Under the pieces are notes generated by a model that was not told the origin of the DNA, searched no databases, and saw only the letters and a program-made list of their open reading frames with translations. A stretch of DNA of 64,000 nt from the NCBI RefSeq assembly GCF_020447265.1, contig NZ_JAJADR010000001.1:124001-188000 (forward strand). The letters run 5' to 3'. Below, in pieces: positions 1 to 8,282 of this stretch (position 1 is its first letter; the number at the start of each line of letters is the position of its first letter). Source of the stretch: Hymenobacter lucidus. GTDB lineage: Bacteria; Bacteroidota; Bacteroidia; Cytophagales; Hymenobacteraceae. Position numbers and translations under genes: made by a program.

Positions 1-2
1 AC

Positions 3-257
3 GGTTCGTTGCGGGCGGGTGTATACACGGATGTGGCCAACCCCAGCCGGATTACCGAGTTTTTCTATGTAGCCACTTGGGGCGAGCATCAGCGGCAGCA
101 CCACCGCTTCACCCGCGAAGACCAGGCTGTAGAAGCGCAGGTGCGGCAGTTTCACACCGGCCCCGCTGGCCCACGCGTGACGCACTTTCTGGCTTTCCCA
201 AAAATGCCCAACGTGGAAGCCCCCACGCCCTTAGAGACGCTGGATGGCCAGCAATAA
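3..257 (+). CDS. MFS transporter, C-terminal tail only (partial at window start)
   Basis: The window opens inside this gene, so only about the last 84 codons are visible; the stop is the TAA at 255-257. The tail contains FYVATWGEHQRQH followed by FHTGPAGPRVTHF. I recognise this as the soluble C-terminal tail of MFS_3 (EntS-like, DUF894) exporters, which end with a run of the form ExFxVxSWxEHxRQHxRxT. Those proteins export siderophores or drugs across the inner membrane. No membrane helix is inside the window, so substrate and length cannot be judged. The downstream gene is convergent and begins 28 bases after the stop. Confidence 0.7.
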   Translation, partial: GSLRAGVYTDVANPSRITEFFYVATWGEHQRQHHRFTREDQAVEAQVRQFHTGPAGPRVTHFLAFPKMPNVEAPTPLETLDGQQ

Positions 258-285
258 CCCACCCGGAGCCCCGGCGGTTCCGCTG

Positions 286-840
286 CTACCGTTCCTTGGT
301 CAGCAGGGTGTACACCGCCGTATCCAGAAACTGGCCCTGAAAATAGGAGCTCTCCCGAAAGTAGCCTTCCCGCACGAAGCCCTGCTTTTCCAGCAGCCGG
401 ATGGATGCAATATTTTCCGGGTCTACGTGGGCCTCCAGGCTGTGCAGGCGCAGCTGCTCGAAGCTATAGCGCACCACGGCGGCCAGGGCTTCAGCCATCA
501 GGCCCTGCTTTTCATACTGCGGATGCAGGCCATAGCCTACTTCGGCCCGGTGGGCGGCCGGCTGCAGGTTCCACAGGCAGATGGTGCCCAGCAGCGCCTG
601 GTCGGTTTTGGGGCTCAGGCCCCACATGATGCCCTCATTGTTGACCAGCAGCTGTTCCAGTAGGGCCAAGTGGCGGTGAGCCTGCTCAAGGGTGGGCTCT
701 TTCTCCCGGTGAATGTAGCGCAGAAAGGCATCATCGGAGCGGAAAAACCGGATGGTTGGGGCATCGTCGGTGGTAAGGGGCCGGAGCGTGAGTCGTTCCG
801 TTTGTAGTACCGGGAAAGGGGTAAGCTGGATGGAAAGCAT
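286..840 (-). CDS. GNAT family N-acetyltransferase (RimJ/RimL type)
   Basis: A 184-residue protein of the Acetyltransf_3 type, expected to transfer acetyl from acetyl-CoA to a protein N-terminus or small amine. It opens with the family pattern LQTERLTLRPLTTDDAPTIRF. The core has the GTICLWNL beta strand, the acceptor-side AEVGYGLHPQYEKQGLMAEA segment (the degenerate acetyl-CoA loop Q/RxxGxG/A region), and a closing NIASIRLLEKQGFVREGYFR motif that is typical of the family. Length is normal. A second GNAT gene lies just upstream on the same strand (934-1506), separated by about 90 bases, but the two are not close copies. The substrate cannot be told from sequence. Confidence 0.88.
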   Translation of the reverse strand: MLSIQLTPFPVLQTERLTLRPLTTDDAPTIRFFRSDDAFLRYIHREKEPTLEQAHRHLALLEQLLVNNEGIMWGLSPKTDQALLGTICLWNLQPAAHRAEVGYGLHPQYEKQGLMAEALAAVVRYSFEQLRLHSLEAHVDPENIASIRLLEKQGFVREGYFRESSYFQGQFLDTAVYTLLTKER

Positions 841-933
841 CGGACAAATAATGACTGGTTTTTTCGGCCCGGCGCCGGTCGGGTTGCGAAGTGAATAACC
901 ACATTTGCCGCCAATAATCAGTTGAAGTGCGCC

Positions 934-1506
934 TTACCATAGCGGGCGGCCCTCGGCATCGGTGGGCACGGCGGGCACCACGGCCCGCTCGAAGCGCAGG
1001 AGGCCATCGGCCGCTAAGCCGGCCGGCTCAAACCCATTGTGCACCAATACCTGCTGCGAAGGCAGATTATCGGGCTGGGTGTGGGCGGCCAGCTGCTGAA
1101 CCATGCCAGTTTGGGCCGCCTGGTGCAGCAGGCCCGCCACCAGCTCGGTGCCCAGGCCCTGCCCGCGCCAGTCGGCGGCAATGGAGTAGCCGATTTCGGC
1201 CTGGCCGGCCGCGTTAGGCGGGCCCAGAAAGCCGCCCGCACCCACCAGCGTGGTTGGGGTGGTGTCGGTAGCTTTTAGTAGAGCATACCAGCCGTACCAG
1301 CCCGCCGCCGTGCGGCCCCCGGCCGTGAGCTGCTCCAGGAAGTAGCGCATGGCCGCCAAGTCGTACTCGCCGGGCGGCCAGTCGGCGGGCATGGCAGCCC
1401 CGAGCAGGATGGGGAAGTAATGGGGTTTGTGCAGCTCGGCCGTAAGCAGGGCCCGGCTGGCGGCAATAAGCGTGAGGCGAGGCGTGTAGGTGATAAGCGG
1501 AATCAT
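934..1506 (-). CDS. GNAT family N-acetyltransferase
   Basis: A 190-residue acetyltransferase. The open frame extends up to 1923, but I place the start at the ATG at 1506: the GNAT domain begins right after it (ITYTPRLTLIAASRALL), and the upstream part has no family character. Recognisable parts are VGAGGFLGPP (strand 4), AEIGYSIAADWRGQGLGTEL (strand plus the acetyl-CoA binding loop RGQGLG) and DNLPSQQVLVHNGFEPAG near the end. It is a RimJ/RimL-like enzyme of unknown substrate. It runs in the same direction as the GNAT gene at 286-840 and diverges from the gene at 1684. Confidence 0.85.
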   Translation of the reverse strand: MIPLITYTPRLTLIAASRALLTAELHKPHYFPILLGAAMPADWPPGEYDLAAMRYFLEQLTAGGRTAAGWYGWYALLKATDTTPTTLVGAGGFLGPPNAAGQAEIGYSIAADWRGQGLGTELVAGLLHQAAQTGMVQQLAAHTQPDNLPSQQVLVHNGFEPAGLAADGLLRFERAVVPAVPTDAEGRPLW

Positions 1507-1683
1507 AGGCAGGCTATACGGCTTTCGAGCGGGAAGAGTAGCAAATATAGCCTGGCGGCCCAGCCTTGTCTTCAAGCTACTTGTGCCTGCTCGTAGTTGG
1601 TAGCTTTGCCCAACGAACATCTGCCAGCGCCGCCGGTTTGGCAAGAGAAGGTGGTTGCCTGTCGTTATTGCTGCCTTTGAGAT

Positions 1684-2118
1684 ATGAACTCTGAGCTTGC
1701 CGTTACCTTGTACTTTGAAAACGCGGCTGGTAGGCTGCTGGAAGACCCGGCGGGCTTTTTGCGGGCCCATTGGAGCACCCAGCCCCGGCAGCCGCAAGAT
1801 ACCCGCGCCCTGTTTACCCATATGCTGGCTGCCCTGCAGCGCCACGGCTGGAGCCGGATTCTGATCAACCAGGTCGGGATGCCGCCTTTTTCGCGGGATG
1901 AGCAGCAGTGGGTGGCCCAGCAATGGCTGCCGCGGGCCGTGCTGAAGGGCGGTTACCGGTACGGGGCCGTTGTGGTTTCGCCCGACGTGATGGTGCGCTT
2001 GGCCACGGCTTACATCACGACCAACATTCAGGGCTTGCCGCTTCTTTACCGCTCTTTCGAGCGGGTAGCCGAAGCCGAGGCCTGGCTACTACAGCAGCCA
2101 GGCACTTCGCAGCGCTAG
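1684..2118 (+). CDS. uncharacterised protein, possibly STAS/SpoIIAA-like
   Basis: A 144-residue soluble protein without signal peptide or membrane segment. I do not recognise a named family with certainty. The pattern of an N-terminal strand (ELAVTLYFENAAGRLLEDPA), a middle section with GWSRILINQVGMPPFSRDE and a late YITTNIQGLPLLYRSFERVAEAEAWL segment resembles small Bacteroidota proteins with a SpoIIAA/STAS-like alpha/beta fold. In those the last part (residue change, then EAEAWL) is the terminal helix. The ATG at 1684 is used because the frame has no earlier supported start. It diverges from the GNAT gene at 934-1506 and converges with the pectinesterase gene. Confidence 0.6.
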   Translation: MNSELAVTLYFENAAGRLLEDPAGFLRAHWSTQPRQPQDTRALFTHMLAALQRHGWSRILINQVGMPPFSRDEQQWVAQQWLPRAVLKGGYRYGAVVVSPDVMVRLATAYITTNIQGLPLLYRSFERVAEAEAWLLQQPGTSQR

Positions 2119-2130
2119 GTCGATAACTGC

Positions 2131-3120
2131 TTAAGGTCGGCTGGTGGTTACAGCGGGCATGGTAGCTTCCTCAGCCGTAGGGTTCCAGCCGCGCAGGGCC
2201 GTTTCGTAGGTGTAGAATGCAGCCTGGTCGGCATTAAGCTGGCGCGACCAGCTGGTGCGGGCCTTAGGCTTCGCGCCCGGTCCCTTCGATTTGTATTCGG
2301 CAAAGAAGGCCTCCTGCTTGTTGTCTTCCTTGCCCCAATGGTCCCAGCCCTTGGGCTTGATGATGTTGCTCAGCTCGCAGTTGAGAAATACGGTTTTAGC
2401 GGCCGGTTTCCAGGGGCGGCCCAGGAAATAGGATTCCTCCGGCGCGTCGCCCACTACTTTGCAGCGCTGAAACACGTAGCCAAACCCAATGCTGTCGGGG
2501 GTGGAGGCGGCCGTCATGCAGGTGCCTTTGGGCTTGCAAAACAGGGTGCAGTCTTCAAACCAAGCTGTGGCGGCTCCCAGGATAAAATCGGTAGTGCCCT
2601 CGATGTAGCAGTTCTTGTAGAACTGGCGGCTGCCGTAGCCGTAGGTGTAGAGCGTGTCGCGGAAACCCAGGAAGCGGCAGTTCAGGAAACGGGCCTTGTC
2701 GCCGTATACCCACATGGCTGGGGCCTGGCCCGCTAGGCCCGCCGAGTTCTGAAACGTAATGTTTTCGGCCGTAAAGTTGTTGCCGAACACCCGGAAGCTG
2801 GCCGCTTCGGAAGTGCCCAATGGTTCACCGCTTTCGGTTTTGCGGCCGTTATAGTCGTCGTAAACGAGGATAGTCTGCTCTAAATCTTCCCCCAGCAGCT
2901 TCACGAAGTTCTGCTTCTTGGCCAGGTTCAGCTTCTCTTTATAGGTGCCCTTCTTAATGAGAATTGTGATGGGCACTTGGTTGTTTTTCGGCACCGCGTC
3001 CAGGGCTTCCTGCACGGTGCGGTAGGTGCCGCTGCCATCTTGGGCAACGGTTAGGGGCTTAGTTTGGGCAAAACCAATAATGGACGACAGTAGCAGCCAA
3101 ATGAGTAGGAGCTTTTTCAT
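2131..3120 (-). CDS. secreted pectinesterase (carbohydrate esterase family 8)
   Basis: A 329-residue enzyme that removes methyl esters from pectin galacturonate. A signal peptide spans about residues 1-18 (MKKLLLIWLLLSSIIGFAQ). The right-handed beta-helix domain follows: LTVAQDGSGTYRTVQEALD near residue 24, then GSRQFYKNCYIEGTTDFILG with the catalytic Asp of the TDFILG motif, and YFLGRPWKP carrying the conserved Arg-Pro-Trp. One oddity is that the usual QDTLY motif reads FRDTLY, with Arg154 where the family has a Gln that helps form the oxyanion hole; the neighbouring Asp is kept. No other pectin genes are visible nearby, so this is a stand-alone enzyme. Confidence 0.9.
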   Translation of the reverse strand: MKKLLLIWLLLSSIIGFAQTKPLTVAQDGSGTYRTVQEALDAVPKNNQVPITILIKKGTYKEKLNLAKKQNFVKLLGEDLEQTILVYDDYNGRKTESGEPLGTSEAASFRVFGNNFTAENITFQNSAGLAGQAPAMWVYGDKARFLNCRFLGFRDTLYTYGYGSRQFYKNCYIEGTTDFILGAATAWFEDCTLFCKPKGTCMTAASTPDSIGFGYVFQRCKVVGDAPEESYFLGRPWKPAAKTVFLNCELSNIIKPKGWDHWGKEDNKQEAFFAEYKSKGPGAKPKARTSWSRQLNADQAAFYTYETALRGWNPTAEEATMPAVTTSRP

Positions 3121-3353
3121 GGATAATGGGGGGGCGGGTAGAGAAAATCATGGGGTTTGTGAAAAGTGTTGCGAGATAGGTAAGAGCGTGAGGATGCGCG
3201 GCGCGCAGAATCGGTAATGAGCAGGCAAAATATAAGAAAATGAAGTTGGGTCAAAATGCTTTTTTAGAAAGCAGCGCGCAGCGTGTCAAAACGGGCACCG
3301 GGCTATAGGTTCTTCCTTTATCTTGGGAGCATCATCCCTCTTCTACCACACCT

Positions 3354-3749
3354 ATGCCCCTCGCTGTTATCAACACCTATTTCGCGCTGGTCGATGCTTT
3401 CGAAACCGATGCCGCCGCCTACGCCGCCGTGCTGCACCCCGAGGTAGTGCAGACGGAATACCCCAACACGATTTATAAAACCCTGCAGCACCGCACTTTT
3501 TCCGAAATTATCGACAACCTGCGCATCGCCCGGGAGTTGCTGCGCGACCCGCAATTCGACGTCACCCACACCCAGGTTTGTGCCGACGGGGTGGTGCTGG
3601 TAGAAGGACTCTGGCAGGCTACGGCCATCAATGACGTAGGGCCACTGCTGCGCGGGCAGCGGCTGGCGGCTCAGCTGTGCCTCATTTTCGAGTTCAAGGA
3701 CGGTAAGATCTTCCGGCAGCGCCGCTACCCGTGCTACGAGTCGTTTTAG
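3354..3749 (+). CDS. NTF2-like / SnoaL-type protein
   Basis: A 131-residue protein of the NTF2-like superfamily, a cone-shaped alpha+beta fold used by polyketide cyclases, isomerases and many uncharacterised small enzymes. Evidence is the opening helix pattern AVINTYFALVDAFETDAAAYAAVLHPEVVQTEYP, the central HRTFSEIIDNLRIARELL helix, and the last strands LCLIFEFKDGKIFRQRRYPCYESF, where FEFKDGKI is a hallmark of this superfamily. There is no signal peptide. The ATG at 3354 lies 11 bases after a purine-poor CTTCTACCACACC stretch with no Shine-Dalgarno. Function cannot be narrowed from sequence. Confidence 0.8.
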   Translation: MPLAVINTYFALVDAFETDAAAYAAVLHPEVVQTEYPNTIYKTLQHRTFSEIIDNLRIARELLRDPQFDVTHTQVCADGVVLVEGLWQATAINDVGPLLRGQRLAAQLCLIFEFKDGKIFRQRRYPCYESF

Positions 3750-3786
3750 GAAAGTACATTACTGCCGCTTCCGCCCGGGCAGCCGT

Positions 3787-4671
3787 CTAATTCTGCTTCA
3801 GATACGCCGCCGCTTCCACTACCCGGAAGGCCGGATCGGTCTGGAAGATGCCTTGTAGCGAACCGACGTGGCGGGCCCCGAAAATAGCGAGAATGCGGGT
3901 GCTGGGCGTGGCCAGCTGCGTAGTCACGATGTTGGAATAGATTTTCAGGTCGCGGTTATAAAGCACCGATACGAATTCGGCCCCCACATAGTGCGGCTTA
4001 ATGAAAGCGGCGTCTACCATGGGGTCAGGCTTCAGGGTGCCGTCGGTAACGCGGGCGGCCGTGCGGTATACCAGCGTGTGCAGCGTCTGGATGGTAGTGG
4101 GGCGGTTGATGAAGCCCACGTATTCACCCAGCGTCAGTTCGCCGCGCTTTAGCTTGTCCGTCACCGGGTTGAAGCCCGCCCGCATTTGGTCGGTAGCCTG
4201 CCGGTAGAGCTCGATGTTGGTACCCTCGTGCAAAATGCTCTGGGAGGTGCCGCCGGGTGCATTCACGCAGTAGATGCGCGGCAGCCCCAGCCGCTTGCCC
4301 AGCACAAATGCCAACTGATATACCTCCGAGCGGCCATCGGGCAGGCTGTCGAGCACCAGTTGGCCCTGGCGGTAGCGCTGGTAGAGGCTGTCGATGCGGC
4401 CCTGGCGCTCGGGCAGCTCCTCCACCATAATGGCATCGGGCCGGAAGCGCTGCACTTGGTCGTTGAGACGGGCCAGCTCGGCCTGCCGCCGGGGCGTGAG
4501 CACGTCGGTCAGCGGGTTCGAGCTTTTGTAGAGTTGGGCCAGATGGTCGCAGCCCAGCACCCAGATATCGGCGGGCCGGCCGGCGGCATTGGTAGTGCCG
4601 GTGGTAGCCGGGGCTTGCAGGGTAGCGCAGCCCGCCAAACCAGCCAGGGCTAATACGGAAAATCGGAACAT
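3787..4671 (-). CDS. DUF5694 family lipoprotein
   Basis: A 294-residue protein starting at the ATG at 4671. The frame is open further, to 4734, but this ATG is followed by a lipoprotein signal (FRFSVLALAGLAGCATLQ, lipobox LAGC), so it is the likely start. The body matches the DUF5694 pattern found in Bacteroidota, a haem-binding-protein/TraB-like fold: IWVLGCDHLAQLYKS, FRPDAIMVEELPERQGRID, and the closing RILAIFGARHVGSLQGIFQ. In the TraB-like superfamily the G-x-x-H motif near the end (here FGARHVG) is conserved. The biochemical role is unknown; the protein should sit on the periplasmic side of a membrane. Confidence 0.75.
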   Translation of the reverse strand: MFRFSVLALAGLAGCATLQAPATTGTTNAAGRPADIWVLGCDHLAQLYKSSNPLTDVLTPRRQAELARLNDQVQRFRPDAIMVEELPERQGRIDSLYQRYRQGQLVLDSLPDGRSEVYQLAFVLGKRLGLPRIYCVNAPGGTSQSILHEGTNIELYRQATDQMRAGFNPVTDKLKRGELTLGEYVGFINRPTTIQTLHTLVYRTAARVTDGTLKPDPMVDAAFIKPHYVGAEFVSVLYNRDLKIYSNIVTTQLATPSTRILAIFGARHVGSLQGIFQTDPAFRVVEAAAYLKQN

Positions 4672-4796
4672 AGAATATCTAAAGTAGGGAAGCGGCGAAA
4701 GTATGAAGCTGGCCCGGATTGGCGCCCGCCACAATAGGGATGCTGAAACTCATCCCAAGCGTTGCCTACCGAACCTCCTTGCCACGGGCTGCCAAC

Positions 4797-5342
4797 TCAC
4801 AAGTGCCGGTGTAGCCGCACCCGCAGATACTGCTGCAGCCATATCGGATACAGGTTATACCCTACGTTGGTAGCCAGAATAAGCAGTGCCCAGCCGGTGT
4901 AGCCCCGGGTGGCGGCATACAGGCTTATAAAGCCAAAGAACAGCAGCAGCGCCAGATGAAACCGTTCCTGGTGGTAGCTGGTGCCCACCAACGCCCGCAC
5001 GGATGCCCGGCTATGCACGTGACGGTAGTGTGGGTAGCGCCGCCGCAGCAGGCGGTTTATGAGGCCGCCGTGCTGGGTGAGCTGATTGATGAGTGGCACG
5101 CCCAGCCGCCGGTACCGCGCGGGGCCGCTGCTCAGCTGCCAGTACCGAAACCACGCCACCGGCACGGCATACATTAGCAAACTGGCCGCCAGCAGCCCAT
5201 ACAGCCAGAGCCGCGCCACGTGCTGGTAGCAGAAAATGCTGACCGGCAGCAGGCCCGCCACCGACCAGAACACGTTGGGCACCGCGTTGCAGAAAGCCAG
5301 CAGCGCGGCGGAAGGAGCCGGATGTCGGGGCGGGTTGGGCAT
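4797..5342 (-). CDS. integral membrane protein, CrtO-like glycosyl-carotenoid acyltransferase family
   Basis: A 181-residue membrane protein with about four hydrophobic helices (near residues 20-40, 45-65, 125-145 and 145-165). The last part, WALLILATNVGYNLYPIWLQ followed by QYLRVRLHRH, matches the NxYPxxLQRYNRxR ending of the glycosyl-4,4'-diaponeurosporenoate acyltransferase (CrtO) family. Members in Bacteroidota without other carotenoid genes nearby are of unknown substrate, and none are nearby here. The arginine- and histidine-rich loop RRRYPHYRHVHSRASVR lies between helices 2 and 3. It is followed on the same strand by an unrelated lipoprotein gene at 5381-5977. Confidence 0.55.
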   Translation of the reverse strand: MPNPPRHPAPSAALLAFCNAVPNVFWSVAGLLPVSIFCYQHVARLWLYGLLAASLLMYAVPVAWFRYWQLSSGPARYRRLGVPLINQLTQHGGLINRLLRRRYPHYRHVHSRASVRALVGTSYHQERFHLALLLFFGFISLYAATRGYTGWALLILATNVGYNLYPIWLQQYLRVRLHRHL

Positions 5343-5380
5343 CGGCAGGAGTAGTGCAGTTGCCGGCTGACTCGCAGCGG

Positions 5381-5977
5381 CTACTTGCTGGTTTGCAGCG
5401 GCAGGTTGCTGAAGCGGCCCCTAATGATAACGTCGCAGTGGCGGGGATTGGGGGCTCCATATACTGCCATTGGGTCCTTCACATCAACCAGTGTCACGGT
5501 GTAGGTGCCGTCGAGCAGGAGCCGTTGGGTGTCAAACTTCGTAATCGTGAAGTCGCCAGCTACGGTGTGAAAGTTGCTGTTGTATTGATTGGAACCGCCC
5601 ATCGTATTCGGTATTTCGAAAGAGTAGCTAACTTCCGTATCCAGGGCGTCAAAATTCTCCACCGTTTTGAGGGAATAAGTGCCTTCCAGGGCGGCGGGCA
5701 TCGAGCCCCGTTCAAGGTTAAAAACCAAGCCTTCCTTACCGGCCCGGGGGTACACCCTCACGTCGAAATAAGGTCCATACTGCCAGGCTTCGCTCACCAG
5801 CACCTTAGTCTGGAAAGTAGTATCGCGCCGGGTGGGGCGGGCCTGGTCGTGGTACACGATGGAGCGCGTTAGGGTGGTTTCGGTGGAGGGTACAGTTTCC
5901 TCGTTGTCTTTGCTGCAGCCGGTGGCAAAGGCCAGCGCGCAGCTTAGCAGCAGGGATAGGGTAGCAGTGTATTTCAT
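5381..5977 (-). CDS. uncharacterised lipoprotein (paralogue of the gene at 10396-11010)
   Basis: A 198-residue lipoprotein. The start chosen is the ATG at 5977, which puts MKYTATLSLLLSCALAFATG and the lipobox Cys (ATGC) at the front; the open frame upstream of it is not protein-like. The body is a predicted all-beta domain rich in Thr. It shares an unusual C-terminal pattern with the lipoprotein at 10396-11010: a strand GTYTVTLVDVKDP, then CDVIIRGRFSNLPL here versus CTVVVVGTFANLKV there. Both also begin the mature part with a TTLTRSIVYH/TSLQRELHYG-like strand. No function is known. Confidence 0.7.
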   Translation of the reverse strand: MKYTATLSLLLSCALAFATGCSKDNEETVPSTETTLTRSIVYHDQARPTRRDTTFQTKVLVSEAWQYGPYFDVRVYPRAGKEGLVFNLERGSMPAALEGTYSLKTVENFDALDTEVSYSFEIPNTMGGSNQYNSNFHTVAGDFTITKFDTQRLLLDGTYTVTLVDVKDPMAVYGAPNPRHCDVIIRGRFSNLPLQTSK

Positions 5978-6362
5978 ACAATGGATAAAAAAGGGTGTGG
6001 GCGGCCAGGCGAAAAATAGTGCCAGTTTAGTTGCCTTACGGCCCACCTGCGTGGTCTGGCCGCTGCCAAAGATATCAGGCATACCCACTTCGGTCACCAG
6101 CTTCCCGCTGCGGCCACCGGAATGGGCCGGGCATTGGTCCCGCCGAATGCTTTGCCCGGGACCGGACGCCCTGCCCGGTCCCGGACACTATTTGATTGTC
6201 GTTTTCGCTGAATATTGAATGTAAGTATTTGTAAAAGAAATGGTTAGTTAAGTGGCACGGCACTTGGTTACTTACTATCCGGGGCGGGCCGGCACTGTTC
6301 GGAAGCGCACAGCCGCCTGGTCCGGCCGCGTAGTTGTTCCACACTCTTTTTTGCTTACCGCT
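5978..6362. other. intergenic region between divergent genes
   Basis: This 385-base gap between the lipoprotein gene (minus) and the small secreted protein (plus) holds no gene I can support. It contains one strong GC-rich hairpin at 6156-6184 (arms CCGGGACCGG and CCGGTCCCGG, 9-base loop), followed by an AT-rich stretch at 6185-6260 that is the likely promoter zone for the plus-strand gene. The hairpin sits between divergent promoters, so it is not an ordinary end-of-gene terminator; it may be an operator or leader structure. Confidence 0.4.
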
Positions 6363-6806
6363 ATGAAACTCTACCCTATTGTTGCCCGGCTGGCTTCGGC
6401 TGCTCCTTTTTTCTCCCGCTCCCTGGCCTTGGGCGCGGTGCTGTTCGGCCTCGCCGGCACCGGCCAACCAGCCCGCGCCCAACAAGCCTCGCCGGTGTCC
6501 GTCACCAGTCCCGATGCCGAAAGTATCCGGGTGCGCATCGACAACGTTGCTCAGCTGCCCGGCCGCGTGCAGGTGCTGAACCTGAGCAGCGGCCAGATGC
6601 TGTTCGACGAATCCTACACGGCTCCCGCATACGGCAAACGCTTCAGCTTCCGCAACTTGCCCGCCGGCCGTTATGCTCTGCTGCTGAAGGCAGCCGGCAC
6701 CCAATACCGCTACGTGATGCAGGTGCAGGCCGGCCCAGTCGGCCCCGTCCTCACGCTGCGCACCATCCGGGTGCAGGGCGAGCAGCTGCTGACGGCGGCG
6801 CGCTAA
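6363..6806 (+). CDS. small secreted beta-sandwich protein
   Basis: A 147-residue protein with a signal peptide; the mature part begins near QQASPVSVTS after an AxA site at about residue 42 (QPARAQ). The start is the ATG at 6363, because the open frame upstream (from 6252) has no signal-like or conserved sequence. The mature part looks like a single small Greek-key sandwich similar to the fold of T9SS sorting domains or DUF3244: SIRVRIDNVAQLPGRVQVLNL, then GQMLFDESYTAPAYGKRF and LPAGRYALLLKAAGTQYRY. It lacks the terminal K/R ending of a T9SS signal, so it may simply be a periplasmic protein. Function unknown. Confidence 0.65.
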   Translation: MKLYPIVARLASAAPFFSRSLALGAVLFGLAGTGQPARAQQASPVSVTSPDAESIRVRIDNVAQLPGRVQVLNLSSGQMLFDESYTAPAYGKRFSFRNLPAGRYALLLKAAGTQYRYVMQVQAGPVGPVLTLRTIRVQGEQLLTAAR

Positions 6807-6848
6807 CAGTCCGGAAAGCACAATGTGAGGGCAGGGTTGGATAGTGAC

Positions 6849-7712
6849 TCAGTGCCCCGTCACCAGCGCCCCGATTTCCCGGCGCACCGCCTCCGACAGG
6901 AATATTTCGTGGCCCTCTTTTGGCAGCTGCACCAGCTTGGCCGGGCTGCGGCGCTGCTGCAGCGCCTGCCAGTAGACGTAGCTGAAACGCGGCGGAGCCA
7001 CTGAGTCAGCTGTTCCCACAACCAGGGTAATGGGCACGGTCACGTCGACGGTACCAACCAGCGCCTGGGGCGAGAGGCTGCGTACGGGGCGTTGCCAGAT
7101 GGCCTTGCCGTCTTCGAGTTGATACATGTGCTGGCGCCAGCGCGGCACATCACAGGGGCAGGCAGCCAACAGCGCTGCGTCGATACGGTCGGGGTAACGG
7201 GCCAGCACGTTGGCCGTTAGTGCGGCCCCGCCCGAATGGCCGGCTACCACTACCCGGCCCGGGTGATAGCGCTGCCGCAGCTCTCGCAGGGCCGCCGCCA
7301 CTGCGTCTACGTCTGCGGGCGTATAGTTGTCGCCGGTGGCTTCGCCGCGCTTCCCTGCCGACTGCTTGCCCCGGGCATCGGTATAGCCCGGCCGCAGCAA
7401 ACCCACGGCTACTACGTTGGGGTAGGCCGTCGCTAGCTGCCGGGCCAATGTGTACTGATGTTCCGGCGGCCGAAAGGGGGCATCGCCGTGCAGCACCACC
7501 ACCAGCGTAGGCCGGGCCGTGCGCTTGGCGCTAAAGAAAGCCTGCAGGTGGAGGCGCTGCTTTCCCTGGCCTACCCACTCCACCGTGTCGGGGATTAAGC
7601 CGGCTGCCCGTTCCGCCGCTTCGGCAGCAGCCCCGGGCTTGCCCTGGCAGCTACTGAGCAACGCCACGGTGCCGAGTAACAGTAGCGGGTAGTAGTTGGG
7701 TGAGGATGGCAT
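6849..7712 (-). CDS. alpha/beta hydrolase lipoprotein (esterase/peptidase-like)
   Basis: A 287-residue lipoprotein: the signal ends in LLSSC with the lipobox Cys at about residue 22. The rest is an alpha/beta-hydrolase. PTLVVVLHGDAPF is the strand with the oxyanion HG, and VVVAGHSGGAALT is the nucleophile elbow GHSGG. ITLVVGTADSVAPP carries the Asp after strand 7, and LPKEGHEIFL carries the catalytic His. This is a complete Ser-Asp-His set. The family is close to dienelactone hydrolase/prolyl-oligopeptidase-like esterases; the substrate is not known. It converges with the gene at 6363 and is followed by no operon partner. Confidence 0.82.
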   Translation of the reverse strand: MPSSPNYYPLLLLGTVALLSSCQGKPGAAAEAAERAAGLIPDTVEWVGQGKQRLHLQAFFSAKRTARPTLVVVLHGDAPFRPPEHQYTLARQLATAYPNVVAVGLLRPGYTDARGKQSAGKRGEATGDNYTPADVDAVAAALRELRQRYHPGRVVVAGHSGGAALTANVLARYPDRIDAALLAACPCDVPRWRQHMYQLEDGKAIWQRPVRSLSPQALVGTVDVTVPITLVVGTADSVAPPRFSYVYWQALQQRRSPAKLVQLPKEGHEIFLSEAVRREIGALVTGH

Positions 7713-7806
7713 AACACCGCGTTTGAATTCTGTGCGAAAAAGCCCGGCAATACTCTGGAAACGTGGTCAGTAGTCTTATATCAGGTCCCGACGGCACGGC
7801 GCTGGC

Positions 7807-8151
7807 TCATTCGGAGCGGTGCCGCAACCGACTAATACCGGCCGCCGACTGTACTACCAAGCTGTCCTTATCCAGCTTCAACATCTGCTGCCGGATGATA
7901 ATGTGCTTACTGAAATGGATAAGTAGACTGTCCTGCTTGAGCTGGTAGCGCACCGGCTCCTGCATATGTCCGAGGAAGTATATTCTTCGGCTCTTAATCA
8001 GGAATAAGCCGTTTTCTTCCAGACTTTCGCCCCAGGCACCTTGCAGGAGCGTCAGAGTAGTAGGGGACATGTGCGACTTTGGCTTCTGGCCCCGCACCGG
8101 TGCCGCACCAAGTAAAACTAACGATAAGCAACCAAGATAGTGGAGTAGCAT
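7807..8151 (-). CDS. uncharacterised small secreted protein
   Basis: About 114 residues from the ATG at 8151. This start gives a clean signal peptide (MLLHYLGCLSLVLLGAAPVRGQ, cleavage near residue 22), whereas the open frame up to 8220 adds only a proline-rich stretch. The mature part reads SPTTLTLLQGAWGE with repeated basic/hydrophobic strands (IYFLGHMQEPVRYQLKQDSL), which resembles small lipocalin-like lipoproteins of Bacteroidota that begin with LxGxW. The family assignment is a guess. It diverges from the AraC regulator. Confidence 0.5.
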   Translation of the reverse strand: MLLHYLGCLSLVLLGAAPVRGQKPKSHMSPTTLTLLQGAWGESLEENGLFLIKSRRIYFLGHMQEPVRYQLKQDSLLIHFSKHIIIRQQMLKLDKDSLVVQSAAGISRLRHRSE

Positions 8152-8255
8152 GCGAGGAAGATAGCAAAATATGGGGCCCAGTGTATATAGTACAACTGGC
8201 GTGGGTGTCATGCCGCGCATTTCGCGCCCCGCCGGGCATCTTCTGCCTAACGTGT

Positions 8256-8263
8256 TATATTTG
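8256..8263 (+). promoter_or_regulatory. candidate -7 promoter element (TAnnTTTG)
   Basis: TATATTTG matches the Bacteroidota -7 consensus TAnnTTTG and lies 20 bases ahead of the ATG of the AraC-type regulator at 8283. No convincing -33 TTTG was found at the expected distance, so this is a partial match. Confidence 0.4.
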
Positions 8264-8282
8264 GTTTTTACAACTGCCCGCT

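Noticed and set aside
6252..6362. Longer start for the small secreted protein
   Set aside because: The signal peptide begins at the ATG at 6363; the upstream part is not signal-like.
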